A DNA stretch of 64,000 bases from Dongia deserti (lineage in GTDB: Bacteria; Pseudomonadota; Alphaproteobacteria; Dongiales; Dongiaceae), in assembly GCF_003574735.1 (NCBI RefSeq), contig NZ_QORW01000015.1, forward strand, positions 1 through 64,000. Direction: 5' to 3'. Shown piece by piece: positions 50,248-59,543 of this stretch. Position numbers and translations under genes: made by a program. Position 1 is the stretch's first letter, and each line of letters begins with the position of its first letter. Below the pieces are notes generated by a model. The model saw nothing but the letters and a program-made list of their open reading frames with translations, searched no databases and was not told where the DNA came from.

Positions 50248-50666
50248 CCCTTCCGTCAAGGGACGTCCACAAGCGCACGACTCACCTTCGCGTGGTTCGA
50301 GCGCTCTGAACTAGGCGGCGTCGACGTTCGGCCTTCGTCTGTGCCAACGGCATTGGCCGAGCCGGAACTCATCTTCCATCACATCGTGCACCGTGACCAG
50401 AATGCGGCCTAACCCCTTCGCTCGGTGAACCGCCGGTGGGCTGCTGTCATCTGAGTAGGTCCGCTGTCGGAGGTAGATCAGACCTTCCCGTGGATCTACT
50501 GCGCGATCCGAGTTTAACCCGAACCCGTCTTGCAGTGGAGGAAGCACTTGCCCGCAGAGATGAAGGCCACAGGTTAGCCGGTCGCCTGCCATCCGAGATC
50601 GGCGACACGTTGATGGCGATTGATGCACCATGGGAACATCCAAGGCGAGAGGGGAATTTCGCATAG
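50248..50666. other. gap with no supported gene
   Basis: Both strands carry short open frames with no family and no ribosome site. The minus frame around 50311-50500 (REGLIYLRQRTYSDD, GRILVTVHDVMEDEF) may be an old coding remnant, but I cannot support it. Confidence 0.35.
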
Positions 50667-52394
50667 ATGCGCCAGGATGCGCCAAAAGCCGCCGCGCTGC
50701 TGCTTCCCCGGGCTAGGCAGACCATTCGCCGCACCGGCGCCATCGTTGGTACCGCCCTCACAGCAGCCGCCTCCGGCGCCGGCAGCTGGTTCCGCGTGAC
50801 CTTCGTCGATCTGGGCCGGCAGCTCCGCTGGTCATACCTGCCGCCGCTGATGGTCTATCTTGCGGCCGGCATCTCCGGCCTGACGGCGATCGTCGGGACC
50901 TTCTTCGTCAAGGACTATCTGGGCCTGTCGGCGGCCTTCCTTGCCGGGCTCACCTTCTGGGCCGGCATCCCCTGGGCGCTCAAGATGCCGCTCGGCCATC
51001 TGGTCGACCTTATCTGGCGCTGGAAGGCGCTGCTGGTCTGGCTCGGCGCAGGGCTGATCGCAGCCAGCGTCACCATCATGTACGCCTTGATCGCCCATAC
51101 CGAAGCGATGACCGCGATCATGTCCGCCGACGCCTGGTACGTCATGGCCGCCCTGCTGGCGCCCAGCGGCTACGTCGTTCAGGACGTGGTGGCGGACGCG
51201 ATGACGGTCGAGGCAGTGCCGCAGTTCGACGAGAACGGAAAGAGGTTTGCGGAAGCCGACATCAAGGCCATGCATACCACCATGCAGACGCTCGGCCGCT
51301 TCGCCATCATCAGCGGGACGGTGGCCGTTGCAGCGGTCAACGTCATCTTGTTCGAAGGTGTCGAGACTCTGGAGGAGACGGAAAAGGCGGCCATCTATGC
51401 CGATGTCTACCTGCTGGCATTGTTCATTCCGGCCGTCTCCGTCGCAGGCGTCACCCTCGGGTCGTTGATGCAGCACTGGCGGGCCAGACGGTTGCGCGCA
51501 AAGGGCGTCGAGGAAGAAAAGATCGAGGCGGACCTCTTCGCCCCGTCGGGGAAGGTCAAACCCAACTGGCTGATCCTCGGCGGCAGCGGCGCATTCGTCG
51601 CCTTCAGCCTGGCCACCGGACTCGGCAAGGCACCCTATGCGCAGGAGATCATCTTTCTCGGCTCGATAGCGATCGTTGTCTTCCTGATCCGGCGCCTCGT
51701 GCTGGAGCTTGCGCCCGACCTGCGCGGCCCGCTGATCGGCACCGCCATCATCATCTTCGTGTTCCGGGCGGTACCGCTGCCGGGATCCGGCGCCACCTGG
51801 TTCCAGATCGACGTGCTCGGGTTCGATCAGCAGTTCATCTCGGTGCTGTCGCTGATCACCTCCGTGCTGACGCTTGCCGGCCTGGTGATTCTGCGGCCGC
51901 TCATGGCGCGCCGATCCATCGCCTATATCGTCGTGTTGCTGACGATCGCCGCGGGCGTGCTCTCGCTGCCGAACATTGGTCTCTATTACGGCGTGCATCA
52001 TTGGACCGCGGCGTGGACCGGCGGTGTGGTCGATGCGCATTTCATCGCGATCATCGATACGGCGCTGGAATCGCCGCTCGGCCAGGTCGCGATGATCCCG
52101 ATGCTGGCCTGGATTGCCCGCAACGCGCCGGCAAATCTCAAGGCGACCTTCTTTGCGGTGATGGCCTCGTTCACCAATCTCGCCCTGTCGGCCGGCTCGC
52201 TGCTTACCAAGTACCTCAACCAGATCTTCCTTGTGACGCGCGAGGTGCGCGATCCCGTGACCGGTGCCATTGAGGTCGCTGCCGACTACAGCGAGCTCGG
52301 CTGGCTCCTGATAGCCGTCGCCATGATCGGTGTCGCAATCCCACTGGCGGTTATTATGACGGTGCAGAACAGCCGCCTCCGGACCGAGCAGTGA
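50667..52394 (+). CDS. BT1-family (folate-biopterin-like) membrane transporter
   Basis: A 575-residue membrane protein with about 12-14 hydrophobic segments after a 50-residue polar start. GYVVQDVVADAMTVEAVPQF near residue 170 carries the DVVADA motif of the BT1 transporter group. A central charged loop of 40 residues (HWRARRLRAKGVEEEK) divides the halves. The substrate could be folate, pterin or another organic compound. The gene is not in an operon here. Confidence 0.8.
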   Translation: MRQDAPKAAALLLPRARQTIRRTGAIVGTALTAAASGAGSWFRVTFVDLGRQLRWSYLPPLMVYLAAGISGLTAIVGTFFVKDYLGLSAAFLAGLTFWAGIPWALKMPLGHLVDLIWRWKALLVWLGAGLIAASVTIMYALIAHTEAMTAIMSADAWYVMAALLAPSGYVVQDVVADAMTVEAVPQFDENGKRFAEADIKAMHTTMQTLGRFAIISGTVAVAAVNVILFEGVETLEETEKAAIYADVYLLALFIPAVSVAGVTLGSLMQHWRARRLRAKGVEEEKIEADLFAPSGKVKPNWLILGGSGAFVAFSLATGLGKAPYAQEIIFLGSIAIVVFLIRRLVLELAPDLRGPLIGTAIIIFVFRAVPLPGSGATWFQIDVLGFDQQFISVLSLITSVLTLAGLVILRPLMARRSIAYIVVLLTIAAGVLSLPNIGLYYGVHHWTAAWTGGVVDAHFIAIIDTALESPLGQVAMIPMLAWIARNAPANLKATFFAVMASFTNLALSAGSLLTKYLNQIFLVTREVRDPVTGAIEVAADYSELGWLLIAVAMIGVAIPLAVIMTVQNSRLRTEQ

Positions 52395-52414
52395 GGCTCC
52401 TCAGCGTGGGCGAG

Positions 52415-52512
52415 GCGCGTATCGAGCCATTCAGGCTCCGGTGCGGATGCAGGGCGGTCGCCCGACCGGTTCGTCCCACATGGCCAATCACTTCGCCCTG
52501 TTGGACGTGCGT
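52415..52512. repeat. dispersed repeat, family D
   Basis: It carries GGTCGCCCGACCGGTTCGTC, CCACATGGCCAATCACTTCG and GCCCTGTTG in the order seen at 42263-42352, starting 20 bases after the BT1 gene stop. Confidence 0.55.
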
Positions 52513-52587
52513 GCCGATCTCGGCCCTTGCGTCGGAAAGGCCGCTGCAGTCAGGCTCGGAGCCGGAGCGGACGTGTGCGCGTCGCAG

Positions 52588-53169
52588 TCATATATCGCGC
52601 TTCCGTTTGGCGCGCGGCTTGGAGCGCTGCGCACTGCCTGCTTGTATTGCGAGGGCCGCGGTTTCGACCGGACAGATCTCCTGTGGACAGGCGGCGATTT
52701 CGCACAAGCGGCAGATGTGATCGCAACGCTCCCGGTCCGGCGTCATTGCGTAGAGCATCTTGCCCAACAGCTTCTCGAGCATGGCTTGCTCTTGCGATGT
52801 GAGCGCTGCCAATGGCCGCCGAACCGCACCGCGCCTCGCCGCAAGCACAAGCTCGGCGATGCTGTGCCCTCGTCGCGTAAGATACAACGCGATAAATCGC
52901 TGATCCGAAGAGCCCGCGCGACGTTCCGTGAGACCTGCGGCGACGAGGCGATCAACCAATCGTCCCGCTCCTGAAGGCGTCAGTCGCAGAAACTTGCGCA
53001 ACGTGTCCAACGACATTCCGGGATACGCATGGATGGTAGCGAGCGCGGCCGGTGCGCCAGCGATCATTCCGCTCATTGCTTCGATCGCAGCAAGCATGTC
53101 GTCCGTTGCTGCAAGCGCGAACGCGCCGGCAAGATTGGTCAATCTCGGTGAGGGCATGTGATCACTCAT
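52588..53169 (-). CDS. MarR-family regulator with C-terminal Cys cluster
   Basis: A 193-residue regulator. The winged helix (about 45-140) has IHAYPGMSLDTLRKFLRLTP and SGAGRLVDRLVAAGLTERRA and SSDQRFIALYLTRRG. The C-terminal part carries four Cys in CDHICRLCEIAACPQEICPV, which may bind metal or an iron-sulfur cluster, then a basic tail (RSKPRAKRKRDI). ATG 53169 is used. The divergent PAS gene shares a promoter region with a 9-bp inverted repeat. Confidence 0.85.
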   Translation of the reverse strand: MSDHMPSPRLTNLAGAFALAATDDMLAAIEAMSGMIAGAPAALATIHAYPGMSLDTLRKFLRLTPSGAGRLVDRLVAAGLTERRAGSSDQRFIALYLTRRGHSIAELVLAARRGAVRRPLAALTSQEQAMLEKLLGKMLYAMTPDRERCDHICRLCEIAACPQEICPVETAALAIQAGSAQRSKPRAKRKRDI

Positions 53170-53175
53170 TGTTTG

Positions 53176-53208
53176 AGTGGAACAAATAATCGGCTGTTTT
53201 GTTCCACT
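53176..53208. promoter_or_regulatory. inverted repeat, likely MarR operator
   Basis: AGTGGAACA (53176-53184) and TGTTCCACT (53200-53208) are exact complements, 15 bases apart. It sits 7 bases from the marR-like start, in the divergent gap with the PAS gene. Confidence 0.6.
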
Positions 53209-53309
53209 GATCGCAAAGAGGCTGCCATGTCGGATCTTTCCCGTCCAGACGGACCCCGCCGGCTGCAGGCAGCGTGAGAGCATAGGAAATCTTCGGTAGG
53301 AGTCGTCGT

Positions 53310-53672
53310 ATGACAGAGTCCGCAACTGCACTTGTTTTCGCAGACCCGTCCGGCGTCGTCCGTATCTGGAATTCGGCCGCCGAGTCCCTGTTCGGGCACC
53401 GGGCCACCGAGGCCATCGGCCAGACGCTCGACCTCATCGTCCCGCCCGACTACCGTGCGCGCCATTGGGCAGGCTTCCAGGCCGCCATGGCTGCCGCGGA
53501 TGGCAATATCGATCATTCATCGTTCAACATCCCTGCGCTGCACCGGGACGGAACGGTCATTCGGGTTGCGGTCAGGCTGCTTGTGGTCCACGACAGCCGA
53601 AACCGGGTGGTCGGCGCCATGGCCGTCTTCTCGCCGGACGACGACAGCGCGCCGCCGCTAACGCGCTTGTAG
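53310..53672 (+). CDS. single PAS-domain protein
   Basis: A 120-residue PAS protein: VVRIWNSAAESLFGHRATEA, then IGQTLDLIVPPDYRARHWAG, and the C-terminal strand VVHDSRNRVVGAMAVFSPDD. No output domain, so it is a sensor module that acts through a partner. It is divergent from the MarR regulator and probably under its control. Confidence 0.82.
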   Translation: MTESATALVFADPSGVVRIWNSAAESLFGHRATEAIGQTLDLIVPPDYRARHWAGFQAAMAAADGNIDHSSFNIPALHRDGTVIRVAVRLLVVHDSRNRVVGAMAVFSPDDDSAPPLTRL

Positions 53673-54141
53673 ACCCGCTTGCAGATCAAACGGCGGCCGC
53701 CTCACGCGCGCCCGCCGCTCACTGCCATGGATGTGTTCGTGTCCACGTCCTCGAGGAACAGCACGCTCTGCGACCTCCTGATGCCGACTACAAAGGTCGG
53801 GAGTTCGAGGTCTAGCTGACGTGAACTGCAATTAGTTTCGGTCTAGCTTTGTAAGCGACGTCCGCGGCGGATCATTCAACTGTCGTCTCTGATCCTTAAC
53901 GGACCTCCGGCAGGTCTGCTTCAGCGCGGCTACCCGGCCAGTCCGCCGGCACGAAACTCACTGGCTAACCGGCTGCGATTCTCCTGCAGGCAATACAAGA
54001 AGTTCTCTTCGATCTTGGCCGAAGGGTTGGACGGGATCATGGTTCCCGGCTTCTTGGATGGGTTATCGGAATTGGATCATCGAAACTGACTATAAGTGCA
54101 GACTGCGCCCTGCCGTGTGTCTCAGGCAATTGCTCGGCGAG
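53673..54141. other. gap with no supported gene
   Basis: I see no gene, repeat or structured RNA in this stretch. The downstream end is the stop of the small minus-strand gene at 54142. Confidence 0.35.
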
Positions 54142-54282
54142 CTACCACCTCTTCTTTCCGGGCCCGAAAGCACCCAGCTTACCTTGAGCCAGCACCGTCG
54201 TTTCCGCGGCGACAAATGCTTTTGGCTTGGCCTGCTTGGGTTTCTTCGGCTCACGATTGCCGCGTTTCCGACCTTTGCTCAT
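54142..54282 (-). CDS. small basic protein, 46 residues
   Basis: It reads MSKGRKRGNREPKKPKQAKP and ends GKLGAFGPGKKRW. It is strongly basic, probably RNA- or DNA-binding or disordered. AGGAGAGCGGA lies just before its ATG. Small proteins beginning MSKxxKRGNRE-KKPK occur in many alphaproteobacteria, with no known function. Confidence 0.6.
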   Translation of the reverse strand: MSKGRKRGNREPKKPKQAKPKAFVAAETTVLAQGKLGAFGPGKKRW

Positions 54283-54316
54283 TCCGCTCTCCTATGATTG
54301 ATGTGGTGCTGCACAG

Positions 54317-54598
54317 CTATTTCATGTCCGAGGCAACCAGCGTGTATGAGCCTTTGCGCTGACGGCGGGAATAAATCCGATCCGCCGACCTGAAGATTCG
54401 GCTGCGGTAGCGATCGAACGCATTGAGCAGTCCCGGCTCATCTCTCGTGGCGCTCGGGTCCACACGGCACAGCGCATCAGCCTCGACAAAGAACGGGATC
54501 TCAAGTGCTTCGTCGTATGCCCAAAAGCGCACGCAACGCTGCCTGGCGTCGTAGATGCGGCTTGCGTTTGGAAAACTGAGTGCCATCGGACCCATCAT
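54317..54598 (-). CDS. DUF1488-family protein
   Basis: About 93 residues. MALSFPNASRIYDARQRCVR, FWAYDEALEIPFFVEADAL and RKGSYTLVASD match the DUF1488 family. The start is either ATG at 54598 or a nearby ATG, all after AGGAAAGAG. The function is unknown; the family often sits beside small stress genes. Confidence 0.75.
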   Translation of the reverse strand: MMGPMALSFPNASRIYDARQRCVRFWAYDEALEIPFFVEADALCRVDPSATRDEPGLLNAFDRYRSRIFRSADRIYSRRQRKGSYTLVASDMK

Positions 54599-54843
54599 AA
54601 TCTCTTTCCTCACCCGAGTCCGACTTATTCGGATACCGACCGGAGGACAGTCGGTTCAAGTCCGGCCGCTAGAATCCAAAATGGCGGGTCGATCTCGATC
54701 GCAGATCGCGCGGTGGGGCAAGCCGGATCGCGTTTCCATGCGCCAGTCTCGGCTGCGAGTCCCCCGAGCCTGACGGCGCGGACGGCTGTGAAGCTCGGGT
54801 CACCTGGAGCCGTTCAGCGACGTCCCGCCGCTCGGTGCGACGA

Positions 54844-55170
54844 TCATGCCTCAGGAGCTGCGCTCTTACCGCAGAGGCCGTTCAGATCTGCCGCTGCGTC
54901 TTCGATGAGCTGCTTAATCCGCGGGTCCCGCGCATCGGTCGTCTCGGCGAATAGGCGCAACAGGTAGAGCGCCTTCTTTGCCGCCTCTGTCCAGTTGGTC
55001 GCCGGCGCGGCGAACAGGAATTTCTCGAGCTCGGCTCGGCTGTCCCGTAGTGACGCCTGATCTGCTTCGACTTCTGAACGATGCCGCCTCGCTTCAGTCG
55101 CTTTCTGCGAGGCCATACCACGATGCTGGTCGAGAAGAACTGCTGGTGTCGTGTTGTCGTTGTCCGACAC
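54844..55170 (-). CDS. conserved hypothetical helical protein
   Basis: About 108 residues from a GTG start; the core MASQKATEARRHRSEVEADQ, then FLFAAPATNWTEAAKKALYL, is a helical pattern seen in small Hyphomicrobiales proteins. No membrane segment. It precedes the membrane protein at 55187 in the opposite order and may be in one operon with it. Confidence 0.6.
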   Translation of the reverse strand: MSDNDNTTPAVLLDQHRGMASQKATEARRHRSEVEADQASLRDSRAELEKFLFAAPATNWTEAAKKALYLLRLFAETTDARDPRIKQLIEDAAADLNGLCGKSAAPEA

Positions 55171-55186
55171 GATCGCCGATGATCCG

Positions 55187-55546
55187 TCAGGTCGCTGCGG
55201 GCTTGGCCAGTGCGTCCGCGCACTTGCTCGCCAGATCACGGTTCGGACCATCGGTCGCGGGCATTGTGGCCCAGCCGCTCTTTATGACAAAGTCCCGCTG
55301 CTCGTAGGATGACTTCATGGCGAGCAGCTGCTCGATCTTCGCGGTCATGTCGGGATCAAGCTTCGATTGACTGACACAGATTGGGACGAGCGCATCGATC
55401 ACGGCGCCGTCGGCTCTCTGCTGCGCCAAGCGTTCAGCCGAGCCACCGGTATACCATCCACCCTGAGAAAAGCCGACGATCATAGTCGCGATCGCGCCAA
55501 CGATCGCACCGGTAATGCCCGGTTTTGTCCATGTTGGGATTTGCAT
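55187..55546 (-). CDS. conserved hypothetical membrane-anchored protein
   Basis: A 119-residue protein with an N-terminal membrane segment (TKPGITGAIVGAIATMIVGF) and a helical C-terminal part with LVPICVSQSKLDP and KSGWATMPATDGPNRDLASK. The pattern is familiar from Hyphomicrobiales hypothetical proteins. Two Cys (in PICVS and SKCAD) could form a disulfide if the C-terminal part is periplasmic. Confidence 0.7.
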   Translation of the reverse strand: MQIPTWTKPGITGAIVGAIATMIVGFSQGGWYTGGSAERLAQQRADGAVIDALVPICVSQSKLDPDMTAKIEQLLAMKSSYEQRDFVIKSGWATMPATDGPNRDLASKCADALAKPAAT

Positions 55547-55809
55547 TGGTGTACTCCCTGTTCGGGCAGCGGCGGTGCCGTTGCTCCGACTACCAGCATG
55601 CGCCCTTATCGGCGACTAAGATAGGAGAATAACCGGGCACTCGGGGCTTGCCTAACGCGGGGTCGCGCACATCCTGCATGCTGCGCGTCCGCATGGGATG
55701 GCGACGCCAGCTGGTGTGGGTGATCCTAGGACTGATGTGCAGGTTCAATGCCTCCGCGGCGCGCCCGCTCGCGGCGGCAAAGCCCAATCGGGGACGTGAT
55801 GGCCCCATC

Positions 55810-56004
55810 TTACGCGAACGAGCGGACGACGTGGATGATCGCCGCCATGATGAGTGCCAACAGGGGCACCACGACCGGTCGGACAAACCAAACCGTCATG
55901 TTCTGCTCGTCGGGAAAAGACCATCCATTGCATGCGCCATGCTCACCGGTCAGCGCTACGGCGTTGAGGCGCGCGGCACCTTCCGCGTCCGCCATGCAGC
56001 GCAC
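55810..56004 (-). CDS. possible small membrane protein
   Basis: 64 residues with a clear C-terminal membrane segment MTVWFVRPVVVPLLALIMAA. The N-terminal half is unremarkable and the start may be the internal Met. It ends 8 bases after the neighbour at 56012 begins on the same strand. Weakly supported. Confidence 0.35.
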   Translation of the reverse strand: MRCMADAEGAARLNAVALTGEHGACNGWSFPDEQNMTVWFVRPVVVPLLALIMAAIIHVVRSFA

Positions 56005-56011
56005 TCATTTC

Positions 56012-56326
56012 TTATACCTCGCTGTGAGCGGCATCCATGGCTAGAGCCGCCTCAAGCTGCTGCGGATCAATGACTGCGACCTGCAACGCGCCACAATTAT
56101 CCCAGGCGCCGGCCTTCATCTGCATCATCGTTGCCATCCGGCGATAGGCCGGAAAGGAGCCTTCCGGCAGCTCTTCATCGGTTTCGACAGAATAGGTCCC
56201 GGCCGGCTGCTCACCATCAAATCCGCTGAGGCTGAAGGGCCGCTTGAATGTGACCGTTCTCTTGGTGCGTGTCGTCACGGCGCCTCCGGAAAAGAGGGAA
56301 AACCTTCCCCATGTACTGTCGCTCAT
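56012..56326 (-). CDS. conserved hypothetical small protein
   Basis: 104 residues; KRTVTFKRPFSLSGFDGEQP followed by AGTYSVETDEELPEGSFPAY matches a small family common in Hyphomicrobiales. A GTG 16 codons after the first ATG may be the true start. No membrane segment. Function unknown. Confidence 0.65.
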   Translation of the reverse strand: MSDSTWGRFSLFSGGAVTTRTKRTVTFKRPFSLSGFDGEQPAGTYSVETDEELPEGSFPAYRRMATMMQMKAGAWDNCGALQVAVIDPQQLEAALAMDAAHSEV

Positions 56327-56621
56327 AATTGCTTGGTTGGCTCACTTCGGGCGCAAGGTTGCCGGACCGAGCCGCCGGCTCGGCGGGCGCACCCATATTG
56401 GCAATATTGGCGGATGTTCATCAGATAATCCTCAAACGCTTTACTTACAACATTTACATTGAAAAGCGTCTGAATAAATAATTCTGCGATATAAATGGCG
56501 CAGTTCTCATACTCGCTTGCGCAGCCTTGCGGTCGAAGGTGGGAGTCACCCGGCATTCACCGGTCGCGCGGATGCGCTCTCAAGCGGGCGGGCCGCCATT
56601 CGGTCCCATCCACCGGGCCGC

Positions 56622-57140
56622 TTAAGCGAAGAGACGGAGCGAAGTGAGCGTTGCGGTGCCGGAACCGTTCTTGTTTGGAACAATCGTAAGACGGAGGTGG
56701 CTAACCTGGTGAAGGTTCAGCCGCTGTTGTTCGCGCTGGTAGGTGGCTCCCCGAGGGCTGAAGGTGTACTCCTGAACCAGGAGCTGGCGGTATGTTCGGC
56801 CTCCATCCTCGGAGACTTCTACGCGCACCTCTTGGGTGCGTTCGCGTATTGCCTCTTCGACCTCGTACACGAGCCGCGAGATAGTCTGAGGTTGATCAAA
56901 CTCCACCAAGATTTGCTCCGTGACGTCAGGCCGTGCACTCGTCCAACGCGTCGCTCCAGGCCCTGATTGTCCGTCCAGCAAGTGTTCGATCGGATGCGCC
57001 CGATCCTCTGAGGAATAGGCGATCGTCGCGCAGCTGGGGATATCGACCTCGTCTGCGGCACGATCGCGCATTGGCCCATCGGATCCTAGCTGTCGCTTAC
57101 GAAAGTTGGATGGGTTCGGGTCGCTCATTGTCGCCTGCAT
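56622..57140 (-). CDS. discoidin/F5-8C-like galactose-binding-fold protein
   Basis: A 172-residue protein. Residues 40-170 look like a discoidin-type jelly roll: HPIEHLLDGQSGPGATRWTS, ILVEFDQPQTISRLVYEVEE, VRVEVSEDGGRTYRQL and LRLTIVPNK. There is no signal peptide, so it may act inside the cell. The start may be ATG at 57140 or the Met four codons on. Ligand unknown. Confidence 0.7.
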   Translation of the reverse strand: MQATMSDPNPSNFRKRQLGSDGPMRDRAADEVDIPSCATIAYSSEDRAHPIEHLLDGQSGPGATRWTSARPDVTEQILVEFDQPQTISRLVYEVEEAIRERTQEVRVEVSEDGGRTYRQLLVQEYTFSPRGATYQREQQRLNLHQVSHLRLTIVPNKNGSGTATLTSLRLFA

Positions 57141-57531
57141 TGGATCCGTTTCGCACTCACAGTACGTGGGTGCTCCTCAACGATATTCCAGCCCCCAACG
57201 CGCGACATGTCCTAAACCAGACCACAAGTCGTTCTTGATAGGCGCCAGTGGAACAGAGGAGGCGAAAGCTCATGAGGATGTCGAGACGCCGGCGATCCAA
57301 CCTGCGGCCGGTCCGTCCTCGTAGGCGTCGCCAACCCGCCGGGCCCCGCGCGGAACTATAGCACGATCAGCCTAGCCAAGCCGGTGGCCGCCTGGGTCAT
57401 AGGAATGCTTGTACTTCCGCCATGTTAAACATGTGCGCCGCCACGACAAGACTGGCAGTGGTTGATGGATAAACCACGAGGGCGCTCATGTTTTCTTGCT
57501 TACCAGAGAGACTTGCGCTCGGGAGAAAGCC
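57141..57531. other. gap upstream of ppk2
   Basis: I see no gene, repeat or strong promoter motif. The ppk2 promoter must lie here; AGGAGG-like sequence is absent before its ATG. Confidence 0.35.
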
Positions 57532-58452
57532 ATGAAGCAGAGCAAAAGACCGAGTGATCTCGCCCGTTTAATAGACGCCGAGATTGCCGACAGCTTTGAC
57601 GAAGAACTGGAGATGGAGGTTGACGATCAGCGGCTGGGGATGCTGCTGGAAGGCTTGGCCGAGAAGGCCGAGCCCGAGGGTCTCGACCGGCATTTCTATT
57701 TTAAGGAATTGTTCCGGCTGCAGCGGGAACTGGTGAAACTGCAAGACTGGGTGGTGGACCAGAAGCTCAAGATCGTTGTCGTTTTCGAAGGGCGTGATGC
57801 TGCCGGCAAGGGCGGGGTCATCAAGCGGATCACGCAGCGGCTCAATCCACGCGTCTGTCGCGTGGTGGCACTACCCGCGCCCACTGAGCGCGAGCGCACA
57901 CAATGGTACTTCCAGCGCTATGTGCCCCACCTCCCCGCTGCCGGCGAGATCGTTCTCTTCGATCGGAGCTGGTACAACCGCGCTGGTGTCGAGCGCGTGA
58001 TGGGATTTTGTACGGCGGAAGAGGTCGAGGAGTTCTTTAGCACTGCGCCCGATTGGGAGCGGATGCTCGTTCGCTCTGGAATCGTGCTGATCAAATACTG
58101 GCTCTCGATCACAGACGAGGTGCAACACTTGCGGTTCCAGATGCGCATCCACGATCCCATCAAGCAGTGGAAACTGAGCCCCATGGATCTTGAGTCGAGG
58201 AGCCGATGGGAGGAATACACCAAGGCAAAAGAAGCGATGCTCGAGCGAACTCACATTCCCGAAGCGCCATGGTGGATCGTCGATGCCGACGACAAGAAAA
58301 AGGCTCGGCTAAACTGCATCCATCACCTCCTGAGTCAAATCCCTTATAAGGAGGTTAAGCGTTCACCGGTCGTGTTGCCTCGCCGCATCCGGCACGCCGA
58401 CTATATACGCGGCCCCGTTCCGCCAGAGATGTACGTTCCGGATGTCTATTGA
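57532..58452 (+). CDS. ppk2: polyphosphate kinase 2
   Basis: A 306-residue PPK2 (class I size). Walker A VFEGRDAAGKGGVI near residue 85, then TERERTQWYFQRYV and the lid/Walker B region FDRSWYNRAGVERVMG near 145. It uses polyphosphate to phosphorylate GDP or ADP. The acidic N-terminal extension (EELEMEVDD) is typical. ATG 57532 is the family start. Confidence 0.93.
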   Translation: MKQSKRPSDLARLIDAEIADSFDEELEMEVDDQRLGMLLEGLAEKAEPEGLDRHFYFKELFRLQRELVKLQDWVVDQKLKIVVVFEGRDAAGKGGVIKRITQRLNPRVCRVVALPAPTERERTQWYFQRYVPHLPAAGEIVLFDRSWYNRAGVERVMGFCTAEEVEEFFSTAPDWERMLVRSGIVLIKYWLSITDEVQHLRFQMRIHDPIKQWKLSPMDLESRSRWEEYTKAKEAMLERTHIPEAPWWIVDADDKKKARLNCIHHLLSQIPYKEVKRSPVVLPRRIRHADYIRGPVPPEMYVPDVY

Positions 58453-58775
58453 CGCATTAGGAGCCCAAATAACTTGCGCATCCGGCGATCGATTTGCACC
58501 TGCCGCGGGCCGACACGTTCGGGTGACCGGTGCGCCATTGACGGCGGCGTCGCAAAAGTTCGCCGCACGAGGGCGCCGGCAGGAGAGGTCAGCTATATCG
58601 CGGGACTGCGGGTAAGTTCCGACGAACCACGACGGTGGTTGCCTGGATCGCCAGCAACGCATGTCCACCTCTGGCAGTGATTGAGACAAACCAAATTGCT
58701 GATGTAGGCCACCGACATGGCAGCTACTTCGAGACAGAGAACTCCCTGCGACTCTCACGCGAGATCTGTATGAAT
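58453..58775. other. gap after ppk2
   Basis: No gene, repeat or RNA seen. It joins ppk2 to a run of gene remnants (58776-59472). Confidence 0.35.
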
Positions 58776-59096
58776 TCATTTTTGTTTTCCGGCGTACCAT
58801 CGGGTTCCGCCCGCAGATTCCGCGGAGCTCGGGGGCAGCTTCAACTGCAGCGCGGTCGCGACTCTCGTCACCACCTGGTCTTGAAGCTCAAAAACGTCGG
58901 CCCACTTGCCGTCAAACCGCTCGACCCAGACATGGCCGCTTGTCGTGCTGTCGATGAGCTGGGCATTGATGCGGATGTCATCGCCAACGCGCCGGATGTT
59001 TCCCTCGAGGATGTGACGGACGTTGAGTTCCTTGGCGACCTCCGCGGGCTTCACCGCCTTGCCCTTGTAGGTGAAGGCGGCATTGCGCGAGATCAC
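58776..59096 (-). pseudogene. fragment of a TolB-like/cyclase-TPR gene
   Basis: About 100 codons matching the TolB-like part of adenylate-cyclase-TPR proteins: ISRNAAFTYKGKAVKPAEVA, ELNVRHILEGNIRRVGDDIR and LIDSTTSGHVWVERFDG. The N-terminal catalytic or DNA-binding part and the TPR repeats are absent. A similar module is intact in the protein at 43969. Confidence 0.75.
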
Positions 59097-59229
59097 CAGC
59101 CCGCTGATTTTTGCCTTAGGGACAATGAGAATGCCCGCAAGCGCCGCGCTGGACGCAATCGGCGCCTAGTCGACGCGTGCGAGCAGCGCTTTGCCTGTGC
59201 TCGCCTCGATGATAAAGGTTCGAGTGGTG

Positions 59230-59472
59230 ACCTTGCGGGAGCTTCATCCAGGCGGGCCTGGTCATGGCCGGAGGCATTTCTGCCGCGATTGTGGCGCCGG
59301 CCTCTTCTACACCAATGACGACGTATTGCCTGGGATCATTGACATCCAAGGCGCAACCTATGATGACCCCGATGCAGTTCCGGCTGGATTTCATGTTCAG
59401 GTCGCCGAGCGTGTTGGATGGATGGAACATGCGCACGAATTGCCGACGTTTGAGCGCTATCCGCCAGAATAA
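59230..59472 (+). pseudogene. 3' fragment of a GFA-family gene
   Basis: RHFCRDCGAGLFYTNDDVLP, then GIIDIQGATYDDPDAVPAGF and WMEHAHELPTFERYPPE form the last 60 residues of a GFA protein. The N-terminal zinc motifs are missing and the codons before it do not match. Neither of the two intact GFA proteins in this window is its parent. Confidence 0.75.
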
Positions 59473-59543
59473 TTGGCTGACCGTTTCGTCCCACATGGCA
59501 TGCGAGCGCCGGCGTCGTGGAGCCGGCACCTCCGTCGGGGCCT

